Source: Paenibacillus turicensis (GTDB lineage Bacteria; Bacillota; Bacilli; Paenibacillales; Paenibacillaceae). From it: a stretch of 64,000 nucleotides of DNA. Location of the stretch: the NCBI RefSeq assembly GCF_017873435.1, contig NZ_JAGGKG010000006.1, forward strand, positions 124,001-188,000, given 5' to 3'. Of this stretch, positions 28,371 to 37,338 are shown in pieces. Below the pieces are notes generated by a model. The model had not been told where the DNA came from. It made no database searches and was given only the letters and a program-made list of their open reading frames with translations. Within the stretch, counting starts at the first letter, position 1; the number at the start of each line of letters is the position of its first letter. Both the position numbers and the translations under genes were made by a program.

Positions 28371-28385
28371 CGTCCCAGAAGGGAT
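28371..28385 (-). pseudogene. tRNA-Arg 3' remnant
   Basis: CGTCCCAGAAGGGAT equals the reverse complement of the last 15 nt of tRNA-Arg(TCT). The sequence then diverges to a Cys/Gly-poor GC-rich hairpin, so only the acceptor 3' strand and part of the T arm remain. Confidence 0.7.
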
Positions 28386-28485
28386 ACTCGCACTCCGGTG
28401 CGAGACTCCGCTCCTTCTGCCACTGCGTTTGGCATTTTTGCTCCGACGAACGAGGGGGTTCGTCATCCCTGCTGGAATACGAAAA

Positions 28486-28503
28486 ACTCTCCTAACGGAG
28501 AGT
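28486..28503 (-). terminator. Terminator of minus-strand tRNA-Arg
   Basis: ACTCTCC/GGAGAGT with a short loop; T run on the minus strand just after the tRNA. Confidence 0.85.
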
Positions 28504-28510
28504 CTTTTTA

Positions 28511-28584
<74 letters not shown>

Positions 28585-28817
28585 ATGGTTATATGTAATA
28601 AAAAAAGAACGCGTTTTTTATTATACCTTATTCCTCATTATTTTGAAAGGATTATTTTGGTATGGGCGTGGATGTGCCTATCTATGCAAACTTTTAATCA
28701 CATTCTTCAAACATCCCTTTCTCTCCCCTCGCATAATCTGTTATTACGTTTAGGGCAGCGTTTTGAATAAGAGTTTGCAATAAGAGATGAGTGTGTAACA
28801 GAGAGGAGAAAACCTAC

Positions 28818-30662
28818 ATGTGTGGAATTACAGGTTTTATAGATTGGAATAATGATTTACATCAAGATATGAAAATACTTGAAAATATGACTGCTTGCTT
28901 AGCACCACGTGGGCCAGATGCTGCAGGGACATGGATTCAGCTTCCTTGTGCTTTTGGACATCGTAGATTAAGTGTGATGGACCCTGAAAATGGTGCTCAA
29001 CCGATGATTATTCAGGAGGAGGATACGACCTTTGCCATCGTTTATAACGGTGAAATTTATAATGCGCCCGAACTAAAGCAGGCTTTAATTGAACGTGGAC
29101 GTCATTTCAAAACAACCTGTGACACAGAAGTACTTCTCCAAGCTTATATGGAATGGGGTCCTGATTGTGTTAGTAAGCTAAATGGAATTTTTGCGTTTGG
29201 AATTTGGGATAGTGTACGGGAGCATGTATTTTTTGCTAGAGATCGGTTAGGGGTAAAGCCACTCTTTTATAGCGAAATCGAAGGTACACTTATTTTTGGC
29301 TCCGAGTTAAAATCAGTGCTACAACATCCGAAGGTAAAGCCAGTAATCAAGCGGGAAGGTTTAGCAGAAATTATGCTGCTAGGACCTGCTCGTACACCTG
29401 GACATGGTGTGTTTGAACAAATACATGAGCTAAAGCCAGGACATACGATGATTTGGAATCGAGATGGCTTGCGTATTAATTGCTATTGGCGGCTTGAAGC
29501 ACTTCCTCACACCGACTCGATCCCAGAGACGGCTTCCAAAATTCGAGCGTTGCTTCAGGATACAATGGATCGGCAGCTTATTTCAGATGTACCTGTCTGT
29601 ACCCTGTTATCTGGTGGGTTAGATTCTAGTGCATTAACTGCACTTGCTGTAGATTACTATAAACGTACAGGGCAAGGTCAAGTACACACCTTTTCCGTAG
29701 ATTACGTTGACAATGATAAATTTTTTACAGCGCATAGCTATCAGCCTGGTGCCGATGCACCTTGGATTAAAAGAATGGTTAAAGAACTTGGTACCGCACA
29801 CCATAACATTTCATTTGATACCCCTGAGCTTGTAGATGCTTTAGCACCGGCTACGTTAGCACGTGATTTACCAGGCATGGCAGATGTGGATGCATCCCTC
29901 CTCCTCTTTTGTAAGGAAATAAAAAAACATGCAACCGTAGCGATATCCGGGGAGGCAGCAGATGAGGTTTTTGGCGGGTATCCTTGGTTTCACCGTGAGG
30001 AATTACTGAATGCTGGAACTTTCCCATGGGCAGTAGCGGGTGACTTCCGAGCTAGCTTGCTTAGTCCAGACATTGCTGACTTTTTAGCACCAAAGCAATA
30101 TATGAAGCAACGTTATGAAGAAGCGATAAGTGAAGTGCCAAAACTTGAAGGGGAAACTGAGGATGAAATACTCATGCGTAATATGTCGTATATTAACATT
30201 ACACGCTTTATGCCCACATTACTGGATCGGAAGGATCGCATGAGTATGGCGGCAGGGCTTGAGGTTCGCGTTCCTTTTTGTGATCATCGCTTAGTACAAT
30301 ATGTATGGAATATTCCTTGGCATATTAAGGCAACTGGGGATCGTGAAAAAGGAATTTTACGTCTCGCTTTAGAAGGGATTTTACCAGAGGATGTATTGTA
30401 TCGTAAAAAAAGTCCTTATCCAAAAACACACAATCCCGCTTATTTAGAGGCAGTAAAAGGACAGCTATTACAAGTACTTGAGGAGCCTTCCTCACCGATT
30501 TTACCTCTTATAGATGTAGCTAAGATTAAGACGTTAGCCACTTCATCTGATAGCAGCTCTCTTTTACCGTGGTTTGGACAATTAATGTCTGGCCCTCAGT
30601 TATTTGCTTATTTAACACAAGTGAATCAATGGCTAAAAACGTATCATGTTACGATAAAATAA
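28818..30662 (+). CDS. asnO: Asparagine synthetase (glutamine-hydrolysing), AsnO type
   Basis: Makes asparagine from aspartate, glutamine and ATP (known). 614 residues: class II glutaminase domain with catalytic Cys2 (MCGITGFIDW), RGPD, YNGEIYN, then the synthetase domain with the pyrophosphate loop SGGLDSS (265-271). Length and C-terminal sequence (RKKSPYPKTHNP, PWFGQLMSGPQL) agree with B. subtilis AsnO (YisO), needed for sporulation. ATG 28818 is required for the Cys2 nucleophile and has GAGGAG 9 nt upstream; an earlier in-frame ATG is rejected. Confidence 0.95.
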   Translation: MCGITGFIDWNNDLHQDMKILENMTACLAPRGPDAAGTWIQLPCAFGHRRLSVMDPENGAQPMIIQEEDTTFAIVYNGEIYNAPELKQALIERGRHFKTTCDTEVLLQAYMEWGPDCVSKLNGIFAFGIWDSVREHVFFARDRLGVKPLFYSEIEGTLIFGSELKSVLQHPKVKPVIKREGLAEIMLLGPARTPGHGVFEQIHELKPGHTMIWNRDGLRINCYWRLEALPHTDSIPETASKIRALLQDTMDRQLISDVPVCTLLSGGLDSSALTALAVDYYKRTGQGQVHTFSVDYVDNDKFFTAHSYQPGADAPWIKRMVKELGTAHHNISFDTPELVDALAPATLARDLPGMADVDASLLLFCKEIKKHATVAISGEAADEVFGGYPWFHREELLNAGTFPWAVAGDFRASLLSPDIADFLAPKQYMKQRYEEAISEVPKLEGETEDEILMRNMSYINITRFMPTLLDRKDRMSMAAGLEVRVPFCDHRLVQYVWNIPWHIKATGDREKGILRLALEGILPEDVLYRKKSPYPKTHNPAYLEAVKGQLLQVLEEPSSPILPLIDVAKIKTLATSSDSSSLLPWFGQLMSGPQLFAYLTQVNQWLKTYHVTIK

Positions 30663-30690
30663 GTACGGTTAAATTGAATTGTACTGTAAA

Positions 30691-30721
30691 AACTGCCTCA
30701 GCATGTAGGTGCAAGGCAGTT
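30691..30721 (+). terminator. asnO terminator
   Basis: AACTGCCT (30691-30698)/AGGCAGTT (30714-30721) followed by TTTTTT. Confidence 0.9.
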
Positions 30722-30775
30722 TTTTTCGTCCATATTTAGGAGAAAAACACACAAGTCGGCTATTAATTGTGTCAT

Positions 30776-31396
30776 TTAAGGGCGACGGGGATCAATAATA
30801 GAATATTGAATCTCTTCCATATAGGTGTCAAAGGCTTCCACGCCTTTGGACAAAATCAGAGCCGCCTCCTGGGTAGTAATAGGTAGCGCCCATAACAATT
30901 GCACCTCCTCATCGCCTACTGCGATCTCCTCCAGTTCTTCACTTTCTCCTCTAAGCTCGTCCAATAAAAAGGCTTTTGTAGACCAGCCTATAGGAGCAAG
31001 TTGACTTTCTTCCATCACTCTTGGGATCAAGTCATCATTGACTACTTCAATGTGATGAGCGATCAGATCACTTACATAAGAAAATATGACATCTATCGAT
31101 TCCCCACCAAGATCGTCAACCAAAGCCATCATCCATTCCGTACCCACGCATTGTCCATTAGCACGAAGGGCCGCTGATAAGCCAACCGTCGCAAATCTTG
31201 CCACACCATTCCCGCTACCGCCACTACGTGCAGGAAAGTAATATATTTCGATGTTTGTCCCTTTGTCAGGTTGACTGAACGAACTAAGCGTAACTCTATA
31301 CTCTGGCATGGACCATTCTTTAATATAGGCTCCTAAAATGATAGTCCTTCGAATATCAAACGCCAGTATGTCCTCTTTGCTTGATGCTGTGCGCAT
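30776..31396 (-). CDS. Suppressor-of-fused (SUFU) domain protein
   Basis: About 206 residues. The middle and end (RSGGSGNGVARFATVGLSAA, LWALPITTQEAALILSKGVE, IDPRRP) resemble the bacterial SUFU superfamily, many members of which are immunity proteins against contact-dependent toxins (family knowledge). No toxin gene is next to it. ATG 31396 has AAAGGA 10 nt upstream; a GTG at 31405 is too close to that site. Confidence 0.72.
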   Translation of the reverse strand: MRTASSKEDILAFDIRRTIILGAYIKEWSMPEYRVTLSSFSQPDKGTNIEIYYFPARSGGSGNGVARFATVGLSAALRANGQCVGTEWMMALVDDLGGESIDVIFSYVSDLIAHHIEVVNDDLIPRVMEESQLAPIGWSTKAFLLDELRGESEELEEIAVGDEEVQLLWALPITTQEAALILSKGVEAFDTYMEEIQYSIIDPRRP

Positions 31397-31481
31397 GGTA
31401 TACACGTCCTTTCATCCTTGTTCTTAACGTTGCTTCGTCCTTAATAGGAAAAACAGGATTTTTTGGATTGCCGACTCTATT

Positions 31482-31967
31482 CTAGTCGGATTCATCAAAT
31501 GTTAAATCAGCCCATTGCCCATCAACAACGGATAATAACACTTGAGGAGCTAGCTCAATTTGCACACCAATTTTGCCCCCACTCACTATGATCGTGTCTT
31601 TAACCTCCGCCATTTGTGCGATAAAAGTAGGGTAACGCTTTTTCATACCAATTGGAGAGCACCCACCACGAATATAACCAGTTACACTGACCAGTTCCTT
31701 GACAGGCAACATTTCTATTTTTTTTGCTCCTGCTGCCTTGGCAGCCTTCTTCAAGTCAAGCTCTTGCTCAACTGGGATGACAAAGACATAATAATTTTGT
31801 CCTGCATGTGCAACTAACGTTTTATACACAATACCAGCGTCTCTGCCAATTTTGGCAGCTACGGCAACCCCATCTATTTTGCCATCCTCTGTCTCATAGG
31901 ACAACATCCCATAGGGAAGCTTTTCTTTATCTAAAATTCGCATTGCATTTGTTTTTGCTACCGCCAT
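31482..31967 (-). CDS. ybaK: YbaK/EbsC-type Cys-tRNA(Pro) deacylase
   Basis: 161 residues of the YbaK fold: YKTLVAHAGQNYYVFVIPVE with the catalytic Lys, KKAAKAAGAKKIEMLPVKEL, and the conserved GYIRGGCSPIGMKK. Removes cysteine mischarged to tRNA-Pro by ProRS (known). ATG 31967 follows AAAGGAG at 8 nt; an in-frame extension to 32036 lacks a site. It may complement the T-box ProRS at 21.3 kb. Confidence 0.93.
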   Translation of the reverse strand: MAVAKTNAMRILDKEKLPYGMLSYETEDGKIDGVAVAAKIGRDAGIVYKTLVAHAGQNYYVFVIPVEQELDLKKAAKAAGAKKIEMLPVKELVSVTGYIRGGCSPIGMKKRYPTFIAQMAEVKDTIIVSGGKIGVQIELAPQVLLSVVDGQWADLTFDESD

Positions 31968-32120
31968 ACTCGTTTCTCCTTTGTTCCAATAAATACAGGT
32001 TAAGTCCATAATATAAAGAAGCTGCACTAGTAGCAAGGAATACTTGCTCTAATACAGCTTAGATTCGTCCTAACGCAGTAGGAGGTGAAAAGGCGGTAAT
32101 AGATAACCTTGAGTGAGTTT

Positions 32121-32786
32121 TCACACACGCCCTAGCTTCTCCACCAGTAGCTTCAATGCTTTTCCACGATGGCTGATCGCTTGCTTTTCTTCCAAGGTTA
32201 GCTCCGCAAACGTTTTTTCATATTCAGGCACATAAAATAACGGGTCGTAACCAAACCCTCCCCCACCAGCGGCTTGAGAAGTAATCCAGCCCTCTGCAAT
32301 TCCTGTCGCCTCTGTAAACTGCTTCGTATGAGGATCATAAAGTGCCAAGTGACACATAAACTGAGCAGGGCTTAACAACGGCTGCGCAGTGTCTTCCCCT
32401 TGATGGAGCTGCTCCAGCTCCTGTAGTAGCTTGGCATTATTCGCCTCGTCATCACTTGGTTCACCCGCATATCTAGCAGAATAAACCCCTGGAGCCCCCT
32501 GTAATGCATCTACACAAAGTCCAGAATCATCTGCTAAAACAGGTTTACCAAGCAAGTCACCCACTACCTGTGCCTTTTTACGTGCGTTATCTGCAAAGGT
32601 TTCTCCATCCTCCACCACATCTGGGATATCAGGATAGTCATACATGCTTTTTACCGTCTTACCTGTAAATTGAAGTGCATGTGCAAATTCCTTTACCTTA
32701 CCTTGATTACGCGTAGCTACGATAATCACTTCGTCATCTTCATTGGGCTGATTTGATCTATTTGTATCTGTCACATTATTTGTCAT
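32121..32786 (-). CDS. rdgB: dITP/XTP pyrophosphatase RdgB
   Basis: House-cleaning enzyme hydrolysing ITP, dITP and XTP (known; B. subtilis YsnA). 221 residues: [77 protein letters not shown]. The N-terminus has a ~18-residue hydrophilic extension. The start overlaps the rph stop (ATGA), so the two are translationally coupled. Confidence 0.95.
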   Translation of the reverse strand: MTNNVTDTNRSNQPNEDDEVIIVATRNQGKVKEFAHALQFTGKTVKSMYDYPDIPDVVEDGETFADNARKKAQVVGDLLGKPVLADDSGLCVDALQGAPGVYSARYAGEPSDDEANNAKLLQELEQLHQGEDTAQPLLSPAQFMCHLALYDPHTKQFTEATGIAEGWITSQAAGGGGFGYDPLFYVPEYEKTFAELTLEEKQAISHRGKALKLLVEKLGRV

Positions 32787-33541
32787 CCAATTTTCTCCGT
32801 ATGTTTATTTCCAATTTTAGCTGCGATATCGCCTAATGCTTCTTTTTGCTGTTCAATCATTTCTTTAATCCCTTTTTCTGCAACATTCAGCAATGCATCA
32901 AGCTCTTGCCGTGAAAATGGGCGTTCTTCTCCAGTGCCTTGCAGTTCCACAAATTGCCCTTGTCCTGTCATCACCACATTCATATCAACTGCTGCTTTAG
33001 AATCCTCCTCGTAGTTGAGGTCAAGTAATGTTTTGTGGCCTACTACACCTACACTGGTAGAAGCTAAAAAGTCTGTAACGGGAAATTCTTTTAAATCATG
33101 TTTTTTAACCAGCTTATCAATCGCAATCGTCATAGCTACAAACGCACCTGTAATGGAGGTGGTACGTGTGCCACCATCCGCTTGTAAAACATCACAATCG
33201 ATCGTAATAGAACGCTCACCTAATTTATTTAAATCAACGACAGAGCGAAGTGCTCGACCTATTAATCGTTGGATTTCCATGGTACGTCCACTTAATTTCC
33301 CGCGTGCGGATTCACGTTGATTTCGTGTATGGGTTGCTCTAGGCAGCATAGAATATTCAGCCGTGATCCATCCCTTGCCTTGTCCTTTCATAAACATTGG
33401 GACTTTTTCCTCGACCGTAGCCGTACATAAAACCTTTGTTTCTCCTACTTCAATATAAACAGAGCCTTCTGCGTATTTATTCACATCTACGGTCAATTTC
33501 ATCGGCCGCCGCTCGTTTTCCTCACGTCCGTTTATTCTCAT
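32783..33541 (-). CDS. rph: Ribonuclease PH
   Basis: Phosphorolytic 3'-5' exoribonuclease trimming tRNA 3' ends (known). 252 residues with [49 protein letters not shown] and [21 protein letters not shown] 33541 is 10 nt from GGAGG; a start at 33559 has none. The rdgB gene overlaps by 4 nt. In B. subtilis gerM sits directly upstream; here a TetR/M23 pair separates them. Confidence 0.96.
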   Translation of the reverse strand: MRINGREENERRPMKLTVDVNKYAEGSVYIEVGETKVLCTATVEEKVPMFMKGQGKGWITAEYSMLPRATHTRNQRESARGKLSGRTMEIQRLIGRALRSVVDLNKLGERSITIDCDVLQADGGTRTTSITGAFVAMTIAIDKLVKKHDLKEFPVTDFLASTSVGVVGHKTLLDLNYEEDSKAAVDMNVVMTGQGQFVELQGTGEERPFSRQELDALLNVAEKGIKEMIEQQKEALGDIAAKIGNKHTEKIG

Positions 33542-33693
33542 GCTTAACCTGCCTCCCACTTACTGTTCATGCTGAAAATACAGCTTATACTTAATAGTAC
33601 TCTTTATACTTTCCCCATTTTACCAAAAGCTAGCCATAAAAGCATCAATGGTTCGTTACTTGTTATAAAGAATAAATAACGTTTTAGGACTTG

Positions 33694-34494
33694 TTAAGGA
33701 CAAAACTTTATCCTATCTTTATCTGTAGGAATACCCTTAACTACTTCTTGCCACTTATTATTTTGGAATACTTCGTATGACTCAAAGGCACAAGGCAATC
33801 CGTTAGCAGTCGCAATGTCGCTGCTATCCATAAGTTGAAAATGTAAATGGGGAGCAAATGAATTACCAGAGTGACCCACCCTACCAATAAATTCACCCTT
33901 TTTTACATGCTGACCAACTTTAACTTGAATAGATCCTTTTTGTAGATGGACTAACGCTGCATATATATCTTCAGAATTTTTTATAATAATGTAATTACCA
34001 GCAATAGTCTGCACATCGTCTGTTTTTGCATCAAAATAATGAGCATTTTTATAGGCACTAAATAGATCTGACACAATATTTGTTCGGTTTTTTTCTTCAT
34101 AGCCATCTTCTGCTTCAAAAACAACTCCGTCAACAGGTGCAAATACTTCTTTTCCCCAACAATAATATTCATAAATGGGAATCCCAAAAAGAAGATACTT
34201 AGTTAGACTACCTTGATAAGAAGGTAACCCCTTTCTTCCCCAATCTACTTGTATGAAGTCATAAGCATATCTTGTTCCAAATTTGTTTGTACCATGACTC
34301 GGAATTTTTGTTCCAGGTGTATTAGGTGCCATCCATTCTCCACGTAATGGAAATTGTACAATTGTTGGCTTACGCACATCGCTCAACTCCTCAGTAGTGA
34401 CTTCCCTACCTACATCCTTCAAAGAAATAAGTGATACAAGAACAAGAATAAGAATAATACTGAATGTTAAACTGACCCTTATAAACCTCCGCAT
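33694..34494 (-). CDS. Membrane-anchored M23 (LytM-type) metallopeptidase
   Basis: 266 residues: an N-terminal signal/anchor (ISLTFSIILILVLVSLISL-like, residues 8-25), first zinc motif H67...D79 (SHGTNKFGTRYAYDF), then VHLQKG (His183) and PHLHF (His216, His218). A lysostaphin-type domain that would cut peptidoglycan cross-bridges or peptide stems outside the membrane (family knowledge). Between motif one and HLHF there is a ~100-residue insert with YYCWGKEVFAPVDGVV. Its gene follows the TetR gene after 27 bp, as one operon. Confidence 0.88.
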   Translation of the reverse strand: MRRFIRVSLTFSIILILVLVSLISLKDVGREVTTEELSDVRKPTIVQFPLRGEWMAPNTPGTKIPSHGTNKFGTRYAYDFIQVDWGRKGLPSYQGSLTKYLLFGIPIYEYYCWGKEVFAPVDGVVFEAEDGYEEKNRTNIVSDLFSAYKNAHYFDAKTDDVQTIAGNYIIIKNSEDIYAALVHLQKGSIQVKVGQHVKKGEFIGRVGHSGNSFAPHLHFQLMDSSDIATANGLPCAFESYEVFQNNKWQEVVKGIPTDKDRIKFCP

Positions 34495-34521
34495 TGGATC
34501 GCCCCTTATTCTAGAATCACC

Positions 34522-35145
34522 TCACCTATAAAACAATTTCCTTAACTCTTCAAGATTTTCATCCAAAGTTTCAATGATAGATTGATCATCCATAATAGAA
34601 GCTTTTAATTCTCTGATATTGTCTAATATTTGATTAGTAAAACCTACATTGGTCCAAAGGATAAACTGCTTACATTTTTCAATATTTAAACCTGCTCTAA
34701 ACTTAGAAGTATCTATTTGGTCAAAAATTTGGAGATCACATGATGATTGCCTATTGATTGATCTTTTCTCCAACTCTTTGTTTAATTCCTCAGATTTAGT
34801 TACAATAGATAGTTTTTCAAACTCAAGAACGGAAGGATATTGCTTAATCAAAGCAATTTGAAGTAAATAGGATTGGCGTAATCTAGAAAAGATATCTTTT
34901 TCTGAAAAATCAATTTTTTGAAAGTACTCTTTTTCAAGAAGCTCAGTAAAATAGTCATAAACAAACAGGAAAAGCTCCTGCTTATTATTTACATAATGAA
35001 ACATAAGAGCTTTAGAGATTCTTGCCTCTTTTGCAATTACATTTGTGGATGCATCATCAAACCCTCTTAATGTAAACTGCTTCAACGCTGCATTTAAGAT
35101 GACATCACGTCTTTTAGACTCTAAATCAAATAATTTAGTACGCAT
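34522..35145 (-). CDS. TetR-family transcriptional regulator
   Basis: About 207 residues. The N-terminal HTH (RDVILNAALKQFTLRGFDDA, then ISKALMFHYVNNKQEL) is typical of TetR; the C-terminal ligand domain is not assignable. ATG 35145 is 8 nt after AAGGGAG; a longer frame to 35178 runs into an operator. Two palindromes flank the promoter, indicating autoregulation together with the M23 gene downstream. More AT-rich than the rph/rdgB genes, consistent with acquisition. Confidence 0.9.
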   Translation of the reverse strand: MRTKLFDLESKRRDVILNAALKQFTLRGFDDASTNVIAKEARISKALMFHYVNNKQELFLFVYDYFTELLEKEYFQKIDFSEKDIFSRLRQSYLLQIALIKQYPSVLEFEKLSIVTKSEELNKELEKRSINRQSSCDLQIFDQIDTSKFRAGLNIEKCKQFILWTNVGFTNQILDNIRELKASIMDDQSIIETLDENLEELRKLFYR

Positions 35146-35177
35146 ATGGAATTCTCCCTTAAAAATATTTAACACCA

Positions 35178-35227
35178 TTTACCTATTAGGTCAATGTCAT
35201 TATACCCTCATTTACCTGTTAGGTAAA
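35178..35227 (-). promoter_or_regulatory. TetR promoter with two operator palindromes
   Basis: TTTACCTATTAGGTCAA (35178-35194) and TTTACCTGTTAGGTAAA (35211-35227) share TTTACCT-NNN-AGGTNAA, the second being perfect. Between them the minus-strand -10 TATAAT (35204-35199) with a TTTACC -35-like box (35227-35222) 17 bp away lies inside the distal operator. Confidence 0.8.
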
Positions 35228-35288
35228 CAAATGAATTTACTAATATTATAATCATACCTAGAATATCTCGATGTAAATGCAAAAAAAT

Positions 35289-35313
35289 ACGCCTCCTATA
35301 ATACAGGAGACGT
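35289..35313 (-). terminator. gerM terminator
   Basis: ACGCCTCCT/AGGAGACGT around a 7-nt loop, with a T run on the minus strand. It isolates gerM from the TetR/M23 operon. Confidence 0.85.
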
Positions 35314-35338
35314 TTGATACACAAAATCACTTCAATAA

Positions 35339-36394
35339 TCACATTGGAATTTTATTAATATTCAAAGGCTTACTCACAGCTTCACTATATTTTTGATTAT
35401 CAGTCCCAATTACTTCCTTTTCGCCATTAAGCCAAATCCGTACCTTTTCCCCTTTGCTGTTATCTGATACGGTCAATACAACCGACTGCATCATTTCTGC
35501 TGGTAGCTTATCCCCTGCTTCAAACATATCATCCTTAATCGAAACGGTCACAATTCCATCCTTAGAGTTTGTAATTCCTTCGATTTGAGTACCATCGCTC
35601 ATTACTCGTTGTAGCCCACCTTCACGTGCAGGTCCTTTAATTAATTCCTGCAAAGCAGCTTGTACCTGATCTCCCCCAGCAGGCACAAATCGGGTCACTG
35701 GTACAAAATAAGAATTTCCGTCCTCTGTCTGAGAGGAGAAATAGACGGTAACAGGGCTTGTACCTGATAAGGTGGTACTATTCCCAATTTCTAAATTAAT
35801 GCCAACCGCGCGGCTGAGATCACGATCGAGTGGTGTACCATTTACCGGCATCTCATTTAGCTTATTTCCATCCACCCATAATTGCACAAATTTAATCTCT
35901 GGAAATTCGGTGAGTGTCCAAGTGACAGACTCCATAATTTTACGTTCGTCTTTGGCATCATATTGACTAAACGGTTTTGTAAATTCGACAATGGCTAACT
36001 TCTCTTCTGCCTTCACTGTTACTGCCTTGACCTCAGTGCCTTGTGGCAATACTCCTGTAAATCCATGAGGGATCAGACCACGATAAGGCCCATTTTGGAC
36101 TAACATTCCTAAGGCACGTGTCATTTTATCTCCATCTGTACCTGCGGGTAGATGAAGAGATACAGGAGCAAGCAAGCCTTGATCATTTTTTAAAAATACG
36201 GTTGAAACCGCTTCTTCTGCTGGTGGTGCGGTTGTCGGACTATTATCACTATTTGCGAGCATTTGTGATTCAACCTCAGCAGGTGGCGGATCAATTTGCC
36301 CTGAACTGCTTTTGCCAAAATTACAACCTGTTAGTAATACGGGTACAGTGAGTACACAAGCTATCAACGTTATTTTCAGTCTCGTCCATTTCAT
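35339..36394 (-). CDS. gerM: Spore germination lipoprotein GerM
   Basis: 351 residues: lipoprotein signal with lipobox LTGC (Cys24), a Pro/Ser-rich linker, then two GerMN domains (about 65-200 and 215-345) each with LPAGTD.../VPAGGD... followed by the strand pattern ..IVEFTKPF.. and ..GIVTVSIKDDMF... In B. subtilis GerM is needed for asymmetric division, engulfment and germination (known). Gene order gerM-rph-rdgB is the Bacillus order, interrupted here by two genes. Confidence 0.95.
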   Translation of the reverse strand: MKWTRLKITLIACVLTVPVLLTGCNFGKSSSGQIDPPPAEVESQMLANSDNSPTTAPPAEEAVSTVFLKNDQGLLAPVSLHLPAGTDGDKMTRALGMLVQNGPYRGLIPHGFTGVLPQGTEVKAVTVKAEEKLAIVEFTKPFSQYDAKDERKIMESVTWTLTEFPEIKFVQLWVDGNKLNEMPVNGTPLDRDLSRAVGINLEIGNSTTLSGTSPVTVYFSSQTEDGNSYFVPVTRFVPAGGDQVQAALQELIKGPAREGGLQRVMSDGTQIEGITNSKDGIVTVSIKDDMFEAGDKLPAEMMQSVVLTVSDNSKGEKVRIWLNGEKEVIGTDNQKYSEAVSKPLNINKIPM

Positions 36395-36544
36395 TACGGT
36401 AGATCCTCCCTAACAACAGTTTGTCTTACTTACTAGATGTATACGAGCCTGTGATGTGAAAAATAACTAGTCCAAATATTAAAATTTGCATCTATGGCAT
36501 GTCTTGGTTAATACTAGAAGTAATATACACTCGAGGTGATTATG

Positions 36545-37114
36545 ATGGAACAAGACTTTAATCCAAAATTAAAAGCTCCTTACGCATTAAATAGCAAAAA
36601 AGTAGCAGATGCAACACGTTATTGGCTGGATAAACGAGGAATTAAACTTGAAGAAATCGCTGAGCTTGTCATGGTCCTACAGCAAAAATATTACCCAACC
36701 CTGACGATGGAAGAATGTATTCATAATGTAGAGCAGGTTTTAAATAAACGTGAAGTACAAAATGCAGTTTTAACCGGAATTCAACTAGATATTTTGGCAG
36801 AGCAGGAACTATTGATCCCTGAGCTTCAGGAAATGATCTCAAACGATGAAGGATTATATGGCGTAGACGAAATTTTGGCCTTTTCCATTGTTAATGTGTA
36901 TGGCAGTATCGGCTTTACCAATTATGGTTATGTCGATAAATTAAAGCCAGGTGTGCTGGAGCGATTAAACGATAAATCACTGGGTCCTTGTCATACATTT
37001 TTAGATGACATTGTAGGTGCAATTGCTGCATCTGCAAGCAGTCGCATCGCCCACCGTAAGCAAGCGGAGCGTGAGATTGAGAGCGGCGAGGAAACGATGG
37101 ATACGGATCGTTGA
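36545..37114 (+). CDS. YutG/PgpA-like phosphatidylglycerophosphatase family protein
   Basis: About 189 residues: YWLDKRGIKLEEIAELV, LDILAEQELL, DEGLYGVDEILAFSIVNVYG, IGFTNYGYVDKLKPGVLERL, CHTFLDDIVGAIAASASSRI. These match the YutG-type PgpA group of Bacillales. PgpA removes the phosphate from PGP to make phosphatidylglycerol in E. coli; the soluble Bacillus version's activity is less certain. ATG 36545 has GAGGTGA just upstream; it diverges from gerM. Confidence 0.85.
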   Translation: MEQDFNPKLKAPYALNSKKVADATRYWLDKRGIKLEEIAELVMVLQQKYYPTLTMEECIHNVEQVLNKREVQNAVLTGIQLDILAEQELLIPELQEMISNDEGLYGVDEILAFSIVNVYGSIGFTNYGYVDKLKPGVLERLNDKSLGPCHTFLDDIVGAIAASASSRIAHRKQAEREIESGEETMDTDR

Positions 37115-37180
37115 TTTTCCTAATTAAAAGTAATATCAAGTAAAAGAAACCCGACTATCATTTCAAACTCTAATTTGGTA

Positions 37181-37242
37181 TGCCCCCATCAAAGTAGTAG
37201 TAGATGTTTGTTTTTTCTACTGTCTATTTTGACGGGAGCACT
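37181..37242 (+). terminator. Long imperfect hairpin after the PgpA-like gene
   Basis: The segment GCCCCCATCAAAGTAGTAG pairs imperfectly with CTACTGTCTATTTTGACGGGAGC across a T-rich loop, an approximately 60-nt stem. It may terminate both flanking genes. Confidence 0.5.
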
Positions 37243-37338
37243 TCAAATAGGAGTTTCGTGATTAGCTCGGGTTTTATGTTTATTTCGTAAATTCATTAGT
37301 TATGAATTACATTATTAAGTTGTAGTGATCACATTCTA

